Assembly (NCBI GenBank): GCA_017304505.1
Contig: JAFKKQ010000106.1
Span: 1-5,829 of the forward strand
Length of the DNA stretch: 5,829 bases
Direction: 5' to 3'
Origin: Hyphomicrobiales bacterium
GTDB taxonomy: Bacteria > Pseudomonadota > Alphaproteobacteria > Rhizobiales > Xanthobacteraceae
Under the pieces are notes generated by a model, which was not told where the DNA came from, searched no databases, and saw nothing but the letters and a program-made list of their open reading frames with translations. Made by a program: the position numbers and the translations under genes. This document shows positions 1 through 5,829 of this stretch, piece by piece. The number at the start of each line of letters is the position of its first letter. The stretch's first letter is position 1.

Positions 1-1482
1 GTCAAGCATCTGCGCGGCGACGAACCCATCAGGGCCTCGACCGCGATTGCGATGTTCGTTCGCAATGAGCCGCCGGACCGGGTGATCCGCAATCCCGATG
101 CGATGTTGCGGGAGATCGACGCGGCCGGCGCGGGCAGCCGCTTCCATTTCTATGTCTTGAGCGACACCAGCCGCGACGACATCGCCGCGCTGGAGGAAGC
201 GGGCTTCGGTGCGCTCTCCGCGCAATGGCGGGATCGCGTGTCGCTGACCTACCGCCGCCGCGACGAAAACACGGGATTCAAGGCCGGCAACTTCTGGGAT
301 TTTTGCGAACGCTGGGGCAACCGGCACGAGTTCGCCATCACGCTCGACACCGACAGCTTCATGACCGTATCGGCGATCCTGCGGCTCGTGCGCATCATCG
401 AGGCCGATCCCAAGCTCGGCATCCTGCAAGGACTGGTCGTCGGGCTGCCCTCGACCAGCGCGTTCGCCCGCATCTTCCAGTTCGGCATGCGGCTCGGCAT
501 GCGCTCTTGGACCGTCGGCAGCGCATGGTGGCAATCCGATTGCGGCCCCTACTGGGGTCATAACGCGGTGATCCGCCTGGCCCCGTTCATGGCGCACTGC
601 GCGGTCGGCGGCCATGTGCTCAGCCACGATCAGGTCGAGGCGGTGCTGATGCGCCGCGCCGGCTACGACGTGCGGGTGCTGCCGGAGGAAACGCTCGGCT
701 GGGAGGAAAACCCGCCGACGCTGCTCGAATATTTGCGGCGTGACCAGCGCTGGTGCCAAGGCAACCTGCAATACGGACCGTTCGTGGTCATGCCGGGGCT
801 GAAGCCATTAAGCCGCGTGCAGCTCGCATTCGCCATGCTGATGTTTCTCAGCTCGCCGGCATGGATCGGCCTTCTGATCGTCGGTACGCTCGCCGCCGCG
901 GCATCGACGACGCTCGCCGATTTCATGAGGCCAAGCGAAGGCCACTGGCTCCTGGCGCTCATGCTGGGAATGTGGTTTTCGCCGAAGATCGCCACCGCCC
1001 TCGACGTGCTGACCCGCAGCGGGCTGCGAGGCGACTTCGGTGGTGGATTGCGATTTGTCGCGAGCCTTGCGGCCGACGCGCTGTTCACCGTGCTGATGCT
1101 GCCGATCACATGGCTCACGCATGCGCTGTTCATCGCCGGCATGCCGTTCGGCTATTCCATCGGCTGGGCCGGCCAGACGCGCGACGATCATGTCGTGCCG
1201 TGGGGCGTGGCGCTGCGCCAGCTCTGGCCACACATCATGATCGGTTGCGGTGCGCTCGCGATCCTCGCCGCAACGCATCCCGGCGCGATCGCCTACGCGC
1301 TGCTGCTTGCGGGTGGCCCGGCGCTGTCCGTTCCGTTCGCGGTGCTGACGTCCCATCCCGGTTTCGGCGCGGCGCTGGCACGTATCGGCATTGGCCGCCT
1401 GCCGGAAGAAACCACGCCACCCGTCGCGCTGGCGACGCTGGCGTTGCCCGCGCTTGGTGTCACCGGACGCGGCCTGACATAG
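1..1482 (+). CDS. opgH: Glucans biosynthesis glucosyltransferase H (OpgH/MdoH), 5'-truncated by the window edge
   Basis: This inner-membrane family-2 glycosyltransferase polymerises the glucose backbone of osmoregulated periplasmic glucans from UDP-glucose on the cytoplasmic face and is thought to pass it to the periplasm. The frame is open from base 1 to a TAG at 1480-1482, giving 493 residues. OpgH proteins are usually about 600-850 residues, so the start and the N-terminal membrane helices lie upstream; the ATG at 52 is internal, because the conserved start of the catalytic domain (MFVRNE, matching the PIYNE-type motif) begins there. Visible landmarks are the DxD-type motif DTDS (346-357), YWGHN (550-564), SHDxVEAxLMRRAG (622-663) with the likely catalytic Asp at 628-630, and RxxRW within RRDQRWCQGN (736-765). 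The C-terminal half holds several hydrophobic stretches, at roughly fragment residues 273-300, 314-334, 351-380 and 409-447, then a LPEE motif as in Escherichia coli MdoH. An upstream opgG partner cannot be checked here. The downstream gene is convergent, so opgH ends its transcription unit. Confidence 0.95.
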   Translation, partial: VKHLRGDEPIRASTAIAMFVRNEPPDRVIRNPDAMLREIDAAGAGSRFHFYVLSDTSRDDIAALEEAGFGALSAQWRDRVSLTYRRRDENTGFKAGNFWDFCERWGNRHEFAITLDTDSFMTVSAILRLVRIIEADPKLGILQGLVVGLPSTSAFARIFQFGMRLGMRSWTVGSAWWQSDCGPYWGHNAVIRLAPFMAHCAVGGHVLSHDQVEAVLMRRAGYDVRVLPEETLGWEENPPTLLEYLRRDQRWCQGNLQYGPFVVMPGLKPLSRVQLAFAMLMFLSSPAWIGLLIVGTLAAAASTTLADFMRPSEGHWLLALMLGMWFSPKIATALDVLTRSGLRGDFGGGLRFVASLAADALFTVLMLPITWLTHALFIAGMPFGYSIGWAGQTRDDHVVPWGVALRQLWPHIMIGCGALAILAATHPGAIAYALLLAGGPALSVPFAVLTSHPGFGAALARIGIGRLPEETTPPVALATLALPALGVTGRGLT

Positions 1483-1499
1483 CTCCGCAAAGCGGCGCT
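1481..1499. terminator. Weak hairpin between convergent genes, possible bidirectional terminator
   Basis: A small imperfect inverted repeat covers the end of opgH and the 19-base gap to the convergent YfhO-family gene. The arms are AGC-t-CCGC and GCGG-c-GCT around an AAA loop, that is seven pairs with one T/C mismatch. No T-run follows on either strand, so it does not meet the usual rho-independent pattern. It is listed because it is the only structure in this convergent gap where transcripts from both sides must stop. Confidence 0.22.
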
Positions 1500-1501
1500 G
1501 T

Positions 1502-3627
1502 TCAACGTTGTGCGTGAAAGCGCGTCGCCAGTTCGGCAAGAGCGCCGGTCAACGGATGGAACGTGAATCGCACCACGTGCTTGCCCGGCGGCACCACGAC
1601 GGCGCGGAACAGCACGTTGGCCTTGAGGATGTCCGCCGGCTTGCCGTCCACGGTCGCCCGCCACCACGGATGCCAGACATCATTGAGCACGATAAAGCCG
1701 CCGTCCGGTGCGTCCGCTTCGATCTCGATATCGGTGTTGCGATAATGAACAATGCGCGCCGTACCGCCAATCGCCGCTGCCGGTGCACCGGCCGGCGCAT
1801 GTTCCAGCAAAACGGTGCGCCGCGGATCGACATCGGGCCAGTTGCCGTTCTTCAACATTGCGGCAAAGTCGGCCTGGCGCCATTCGGTCGCCAGCATGAC
1901 GCGCAGCGGCGTGAACGGCCGCTGCGGATCGGCCGTCGTATCGAACGCGGCGGTGGCGGCCTGGAAATCGGCGAGCCGCAGCGGATTGTGCCCGAACAGA
2001 TGATCGAAATCGTGGATCATCCCAATGTTCGGCCAATGGTAGGCAATGCCGATCAACTCGACACGGTCGCGGCGGTCGGGCGCCGCCGCGGCCTTCAGCT
2101 TGGCCTTGAGCAACGCAACGGTTTCGTCCGTCGTGTCGGGCCGCAGCGCCTCGAAATTGCTTGAGGGCAAACCAGTCGACTCATTCGGCGCGTTGTTGAA
2201 CGCCAGATCGGCGACGGTAAAGCCACGCGGCGTGCGAGCCAGAGCGCGACGATGGCCGCAACGATCAATCCGACGCCCCAGGCGAGCGGCGCAAGCGCGC
2301 TGTCGAGAACCTTCACCCGCAACGCCAGCGCGACCGAATCTGCGACCAGCGCAAGCCCGATGCCGACCGCCACGCCGTATTGCCACCGCCGCATCGCCGG
2401 CAATGTCCCGCTCAGCAAGCGATGAACCAGATAGCCGCCGATAATGGCAAGCAAGCCGCAGAAGACGAAGGTGGCGTCGGCCGGCCGGCGATAAAGCGCC
2501 ACACCCGGCATCAGGTCGTACATCACGCGAAAGGCCGGCGTGTACTTCCCCAGCGAATAAAGCAGCGTGAAGATCGCGGCAACCGTGAAGAAGCGGATCT
2601 CGCGCCGCCACAGCACGTCGCGCATGAGGCCAAAAGCAACCAGCGCCACAACCACCAGCGCGCCAGCATAGACCTGTCCCATGTTCTGTGAATTGTAGAG
2701 GCCGGTTTCGCCGAAGGCGCTATGCCACAACGGGCTGGGCGGACCCCAGAATTCGCGGGCGAAGTCCGACGCTCCGAACACATCGGCAAAGGCCAGCATC
2801 AGCAGCGACGCCGGATGCAGCGATCCGGTCACCGCCATTTCGAAGCCGATCTCCGGCCGGTTGGAGTGCTCGGCGAGAAGCAAGGTCAGCGTCACCGGAA
2901 CAGTGACGATGAGCGCCCCCGCGACCGCACCCGCCGCGAGCGGCTTGATGCTGGCGACGATCCGCGCCCGCCAGCCCTCACCGTCGAACCAGTGCCAGAC
3001 GACGTATGCCGCCAGCACGTAAACCTCGATCAGCGCCACCTGATCGCGGCCGATCACGATCAGCGAGGCGAATATGCCGGCGCCAAGACCCGCCCGCCAG
3101 GACGAGTGCGTCAGCGCGCGCTGCAGCAGCCACAATGCGAGGGGAAAATAGACGAGGCTCTGGACCTCGCCGATATGCTGAATGCGCGAAGCGGCCGAAC
3201 CGCCGAAGGCAAACGCCAGCGCCGCGACCAACGCCCCCGCGACATGCCAGTGACGGTCGCGGAAGAACAAGATGACGCCGACGCCCCCGATATAAAGCTG
3301 CGCGAAAACCAGGGCGTCAGCCAGACGTGGAGTCGGGGTCGGATCGAAGAACGCCGCAATGAGATGGAACGGGGAAAAGATCAGCGATTGCGGGTCGGCG
3401 ATCAGCGGCCAGCCGGCGAAAATGTTGGGCGTCCAGAACGGCGACTGGCCCGACGCAATCGAGCGGGCAATGAAGGCAAACGGCGGGTCGAATTGCGAGA
3501 CGGCGTCGTAGGGAATCGTGACCGCGCCCGAGAGCCACGGCCATGCCAGCGCAATGAACGCCGCTGTATAAAGACCGAACGCCGACGCGAGCGGAAACCG
3601 CGCCCCCTCCTGCAAACGTCCCGGCAT
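1502..3627 (-). pseudogene. YfhO-family polytopic membrane protein (putative GT-C-like glycosyltransferase), frameshifted
   Basis: The gene encodes a large multi-pass membrane protein of the YfhO family, whose studied Gram-positive members are linked to glycosylation of cell-envelope polymers; the substrate here is unknown. From ATG 3627 the first frame runs 469 residues to about 2221. It contains about a dozen hydrophobic segments, an early extracytoplasmic loop with PYD (Asp41, residues 39-41; candidate GT-C acidic residue), the family-like stretch NIFAGWPLIADPQ (68-80) and YRRPADA (379-385). Past 2221 this frame degenerates and stops at 2095. The homologous continuation (ADLAFNNAPNEST, then the C-terminal globular part with NDVWHPWWRATVDGKPADI and VVVPPGKHVVRF) lies in the -1 frame and ends at 1502. 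Restoring one base gives about 708 residues, a normal family length. The GTG at 3675 is in frame but inside the upstream terminator, so ATG 3627 is preferred, although its ribosome-binding site is weak. The final membrane helix often seen after the C-terminal domain is not evident. The break may be real or a sequence error. Confidence 0.85.
2216..2224 (-). other. Frameshift site within the YfhO-family gene
   Basis: On the coding (minus) strand the sequence reads GTG GCT TTA CCG in the upstream frame, and TTT ACC GTC GCC GAT in the frame that carries the rest of the protein. Adding one T to the three-T run at 2221-2219 gives GTG GCT TTT ACC GTC, which joins LARRVA to FTVADLAF without loss. A one-base deletion in a short homopolymer is therefore the simplest explanation. 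The upstream frame uses a rare TTA codon exactly at this point, consistent with it being out of frame. Confidence 0.75.
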
Positions 3628-3662
3628 TGTTCGACCCCGTGCCCCGCGCCTCTCTATAACGA

Positions 3663-3688
3663 AAACGGGCGGCACGCGCCGCCCGTTT
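3663..3688 (-). terminator. Rho-independent terminator downstream of the glycine-zipper lipoprotein gene
   Basis: A perfect 11-bp inverted repeat (AAACGGGCGGC / GCCGCCCGTTT) with a four-base loop (3674-3677) lies about 60 bases past the lipoprotein stop codon. On the minus strand the 3' arm runs into TTTT followed by CGTT, giving a short U-tract. The A-rich start and T-rich end of the stem are typical of intrinsic terminators. It separates the lipoprotein gene from the YfhO-family gene, whose start codon is only 35 bases beyond it. Confidence 0.85.
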
Positions 3689-3721
3689 CATTGAAAGAGA
3701 GGAAGCCGGATCAGACCGGTT

Positions 3722-3765
3722 GCCAAGTCTTATACTGGCGCCAAGTCTTACACTGGCTGCCAAGT
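3722..3765. repeat. 18-bp tandem duplication spanning the lipoprotein stop codon
   Basis: Two adjacent 18-base units, 3722-3739 and 3740-3757, differ at one position: GCCAAGTCTTAtACTGGC and GCCAAGTCTTAcACTGGC on the plus strand. A further 7-base copy of GCCAAGT occurs at 3759-3765, after one extra base. On the minus strand each full unit carries an in-frame TAA (3750-3748 and 3732-3730), so the gene ends in WQPV-stop and would read DLAPV-stop again if the first stop were passed. Confidence 0.85.
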
Positions 3766-4215
3766 GCCGTCGGGGTTGCGGCAAGCGGTGCCGCGTGCGG
3801 TCTGCGGGCGGCCGTCGATATAGATGGTGTGGGTAAACTGCCGGCAGTTCATGCCGTTCGACTGATAAGCCGGACCCGGCACGACCGAACCGTAGCGGCC
3901 GGAATCGGGATTGCGCCAAGCCACCGGGGCACCCGAGGGTCCGCTTTCCAGCGCCTGCACTTGCGCGGCATAAGCGCGGCGCTTGTCCTCATCGTCCATC
4001 GCGGCACCGATGCGGTTGCCGATCATGCCGCCAATGGCCGCGCCCGCGAGCGTTCCGACCACGGAATTGCCGGCTGCGCCGCCAACTGCGTTGCCGATGA
4101 GCGCGCCGGCGCCGGCACCAACCAGCGTGCCGCCGGCCTCCTTCGGCCCCGAATCCGCGGAACAGGCCCCGAGCGCCGCACCGAAAAGAACAACCGCCGC
4201 AATCCTTGCAATCAT
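3748..4215 (-). CDS. Glycine-zipper outer-membrane lipoprotein, 17-kDa surface antigen type
   Basis: This is a small envelope lipoprotein of 155 residues. A signal peptide (residues 1-17) ends in a lipobox LGAC with the acylated Cys at 18; Ser at +2 favours sorting to the outer membrane. Residues 28-73 form a glycine zipper, with repeated GxxxG-type spacing such as GAGAGALIGNAVGG and GAAIGGMIGNRIG, as in the Rickettsia 17-kDa antigen family. A short charged helix (DDEDKRR, 74-80) follows, then a C-terminal surface-antigen-like domain containing FTHTIYIDGRPQTARGTACRNPDGTW (127-152) and a cysteine pair (124, 145). ATG 4215 is chosen because it starts directly at the signal peptide and has a good ribosome-binding site; an in-frame GTG at 4269 would add 18 residues unlike a signal peptide. 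The kinase gene lies 135 bases upstream in the same direction, so co-transcription is possible. Such proteins are usually structural or stress-related; the exact role is unknown. Confidence 0.9.
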   Translation of the reverse strand: MIARIAAVVLFGAALGACSADSGPKEAGGTLVGAGAGALIGNAVGGAAGNSVVGTLAGAAIGGMIGNRIGAAMDDEDKRRAYAAQVQALESGPSGAPVAWRNPDSGRYGSVVPGPAYQSNGMNCRQFTHTIYIDGRPQTARGTACRNPDGTWQPV

Positions 4216-4222
4216 CGCCCTG

Positions 4223-4227
4223 CCCTT
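4223..4227 (-). promoter_or_regulatory. Ribosome-binding site of the lipoprotein gene
   Basis: AAGGG on the minus strand sits seven bases before ATG 4215. A second AGGG (4221-4218) is only two bases from the start and is less well placed. This site supports 4215 over the in-frame GTG at 4269. Confidence 0.6.
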
Positions 4228-4350
4228 GCCCCTGAAGCCACAATAAACCGCATCCGGCCGGCAACCCACCGGCCCGACACAGCCACAGAAGCTAAACGCA
4301 GCGATTGGGGCGAAACTCTGGTCGCCGGAGCGGTATATCGGCGCGGCCGC

Positions 4351-5721
4351 TCATCCCGCCGGCAGCGTCAGCTCCGCGCGCAGGCCGCCGATGGGTGCGG
4401 TGCCAAGGTGAAGCGCGCCGCCATAAAGACCCGCCAGTTCCACCACAATCGAAAGCCCGAGGCCCGATCCGGGCTTGGTTTCGTCCAGCCGGCGGCCGCG
4501 CTTGGCCACTTGGTCGCGCTCGGATGGGGTCAGGCCCGGACCATCGTCGTCCACCACCACCCGCACCACGTTTCGGCCGGGCGCCGGCTGCTCGCGCAAC
4601 ACTTCGATGGCCACCCGCGCGCTCGCCCATTTGCAGGCGTTGTCGACCAGATTGCCGACCATCTCCTCCAGATCCTGCCGCTCGCCACGGAAACGCGCCT
4701 CCTCCGGAACATCGACGTCGATGGCGAGGCGTTTATCGTGGTGAGTCTTTTCCATCGTGCGAGCCAGCGCCTGCACCACCGGCGCAACATCGGTGAGCGT
4801 GCCGACAACGGCGACGCGAGCCGCAATGCGCGCGCGCTCGAGGTGGCGGGTCACCTGCTCACGCATGATGCCGGCCTGCTCTTTCACCTTGCCGGCCAGC
4901 GGATCGTCGCTGCGCGCTGCTGCCTCGTTCATGATCACCGAGAGCGGCGTCTTGAGCGCATGAGCAAGATTGCCGACGTGGGTGCGCGCGCGTTCCACGA
5001 TCTCGCGGTTGGCGTCGATCAGCGCATTGGTTTCACGCGCCAGCGGCTCGATCTCCACGGGAAACGAACCCTCCAACTTCTCGGCCTTGCCGGAGCGGAT
5101 CGCAGCGAGCCCGCGCGAAATGCGCTTGAGCGGCGCGAGGCCGAACCGCACCTGGAACAGCGTGGTCAGCAACAAGACCGCCGCCAGCATCACGAACGTC
5201 ATGGCAATGGCGCCGTTGAAGGCCAGGATCTCGTCGTCCAGCTCGGCCGCGTCGCCGCCGACGGCCACCAGGAAGCGGCCGTCCTGACCAAGATCGACGT
5301 CGCGCTCCACCAGACGAAGCCGCTGCTCCTCCGGGCCCTGCACATAGCTCTTGCGAATGCCGTCGAGATCGGGCGCCACGTGCTGATCGTCGAGATGCGG
5401 CAACCCGCGATCCCAAAGCGAGCGCGACGATATTACCTCGGGCTTGGCCCGATCGAGCCGCGTCACCTGCCAGTACCAGCCCGACAGCGGCAGCTCGAAC
5501 AGCGGCTCGCCCAGCATCTGGCCGGTTTTCTCGATGGGAATGTCGGGGGAGGCGATGTCGGCGATCAACGTCTTCAAGTAGACGTTGAGGCGGCGGTCGA
5601 AGGCACGCTCCACCGTATCGCGGTAAAGGCCCGACAAGACAAAACCGGTGACCACGAGGATCACCACGGTCCAGGCCGTGGCCGACAGGAACAGCCGCAG
5701 CGCGAGCGAATTAGCGCGCAT
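4351..5721 (-). CDS. PhoQ-like two-component sensor histidine kinase
   Basis: This inner-membrane sensor kinase (456 residues) autophosphorylates on His and passes the phosphate to the response regulator encoded just upstream. Order of parts: first membrane helix about 10-32; periplasmic sensor region about 33-168; second helix about 169-191; HAMP-like linker about 192-245; H-box NLAHALKTPL with phospho-acceptor His254; N-box LVDNACKW (Asp360-Asn361); G1 box DDDGPGL (391-397); and G2 box GSGLGLSIV (418-426). The H-box (HxLKTPL), the NACKW N-box and the RGRRLDETKPG stretch (408-418) resemble enteric PhoQ closely, whereas the periplasmic part does not show PhoQ's long acidic cluster, only short acidic patches (DDQHVAPDLD, 111-120; AELDDE, 159-164). 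The start ATG overlaps the regulator's stop by 11 bases with no clear ribosome-binding site, which suggests translational coupling. All catalytic motifs are intact. The stimulus is unknown; membership of the rhizobial FeuQ group is possible but not shown. Confidence 0.93.
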   Translation of the reverse strand: MRANSLALRLFLSATAWTVVILVVTGFVLSGLYRDTVERAFDRRLNVYLKTLIADIASPDIPIEKTGQMLGEPLFELPLSGWYWQVTRLDRAKPEVISSRSLWDRGLPHLDDQHVAPDLDGIRKSYVQGPEEQRLRLVERDVDLGQDGRFLVAVGGDAAELDDEILAFNGAIAMTFVMLAAVLLLTTLFQVRFGLAPLKRISRGLAAIRSGKAEKLEGSFPVEIEPLARETNALIDANREIVERARTHVGNLAHALKTPLSVIMNEAAARSDDPLAGKVKEQAGIMREQVTRHLERARIAARVAVVGTLTDVAPVVQALARTMEKTHHDKRLAIDVDVPEEARFRGERQDLEEMVGNLVDNACKWASARVAIEVLREQPAPGRNVVRVVVDDDGPGLTPSERDQVAKRGRRLDETKPGSGLGLSIVVELAGLYGGALHLGTAPIGGLRAELTLPAG

Positions 5722-5829
5722 CGGGCGGCGTCAGGAGATAGCCCAGGCCGCGACCCGTTTGGATGATGTCGACCCCGAGCTTCTTGCGAATGCGGCCGAC
5801 AAACACTTCGATGGTGTTGCTGTCGCGGT
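5711..5829 (-). CDS. OmpR/PhoB-family response regulator, C-terminal fragment (start outside window)
   Basis: Only the last 38 codons are present, running from the window edge to the TAA at 5713-5711. The fragment reads RDSNTIEVFVGRIRKKLG, then IIQTGRGLGYLLTPPDAR. This is the recognition helix and wing hairpin of an OmpR/PhoB-type winged-helix DNA-binding domain (the RxxxNTIEVxVxRIRKKxG and RGxGYxL signatures). The receiver domain and phospho-acceptor Asp lie beyond base 5829. The stop codon overlaps the start of the histidine kinase by 11 bases, so the two are a cognate pair in one operon, and the PhoQ-like character of the kinase suggests a PhoP-like regulator. The promoter of the operon is outside the window. 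Confidence 0.92.
   Translation of the reverse strand, partial: RDSNTIEVFVGRIRKKLGVDIIQTGRGLGYLLTPPDAR

Noticed and set aside
753..1539. Long overlapping open frames on both strands inside opgH (753-1517 plus; 808-1539 and 663-1142 minus)
   Set aside because: They are GC-rich shadow frames with low-complexity Arg/Ala-rich products, lying over a clearly recognised OpgH sequence.
2216..2230. Programmed -1 ribosomal frameshifting in the YfhO-family gene
   Set aside because: The site reads G GCU UUA in the zero frame, which does not fit the X XXY YYZ slippery pattern. The family is not known to need frameshifting, and a lost T in a T-run is simpler.
3625..3675. GTG at 3675 as the start of the YfhO-family protein
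   Set aside because: It lies in the loop of the 3663-3688 terminator hairpin and adds an Arg-rich 16-residue extension with no family resemblance; ATG 3627 is followed soon after by the first membrane helix.
4256..4274. GGCCGG / CCGGCC hairpin with a 7-base loop in the kinase-lipoprotein gap, as a terminator
   Set aside because: The stem is only 6 bp and no T-run follows on the minus strand; it could equally be chance in GC-rich DNA.
4216..4350. Promoter for the lipoprotein gene
   Set aside because: I looked for -35/-10-like pairs on the minus strand. TTGCCG (about 4266-4261) has no acceptable -10 partner at 16-18 bases, so no promoter can be supported.
4328..4352. GAGCGG / CCGCTC inverted repeat around the kinase stop codon
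   Set aside because: It has a 6-bp stem with a 13-base loop and no T-tract on either side, so it is not supported as a terminator. It includes a GCGGCCGC palindrome that is unremarkable at this base composition.
2722..5766. Open reading frame of 1014 codons on the plus strand, antisense to the YfhO gene, the lipoprotein gene and the kinase gene
   Set aside because: The YfhO gene's first frame, the lipoprotein and the kinase all share one reading phase on the minus strand, and this frame is the exact codon-by-codon reverse of it. Its stops would correspond to sense TTA, CTA or TCA codons, which this GC-rich genome avoids. The product is Arg/His/Gln-rich with no recognisable domain.

Overview
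The window is GC-rich, dense coding DNA with no mobile element, RNA gene or CRISPR array that I can see. Its gene families, codon bias (TTA, CTA and TCA largely avoided) and the OpgH / PhoP-PhoQ-type protein sequences suggest an alphaproteobacterium, most likely of the Hyphomicrobiales (Bradyrhizobium/Xanthobacter-like). That placement is inference from sequence style, not from a search.

Layout. Plus strand, 1-1482: the 3' two thirds of opgH (mdoH), the inner-membrane glucosyltransferase of osmoregulated periplasmic glucan synthesis; its start lies upstream of the window. It converges, with a 19-base gap, on a block of minus-strand genes that fills the rest of the window. Read in the direction of transcription (right to left) these are: the last 38 codons of an OmpR/PhoB-type response regulator (5829-5711); a PhoQ-like sensor histidine kinase (5721-4351) whose start overlaps the regulator's stop by 11 bases; a small glycine-zipper lipoprotein of the 17-kDa surface antigen type (4215-3748); a rho-independent terminator (3688-3663); and a YfhO-family polytopic membrane protein (3627-1502) that is split by a single-base frameshift near 2221.

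How the genes may work together. All are cell-envelope functions: a periplasmic glucan polymerase, an envelope-sensing two-component system, an outer-membrane lipoprotein and a putative GT-C-like membrane glycosyltransferase. The regulator and kinase are clearly one translationally coupled operon. The lipoprotein lies 135 bases downstream in the same direction and could be co-transcribed; the terminator behind it makes it the likely last gene of that unit. The pairing of a PhoQ-like kinase with a glycine-zipper lipoprotein recalls the enteric PhoPQ-SlyB relationship.

Most notable are the broken YfhO gene, an 18-bp tandem duplication that gives the lipoprotein gene two consecutive in-frame stop codons, and the PhoPQ-like / SlyB-like gene arrangement. 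I found no convincing evidence of a wholly new biological system.
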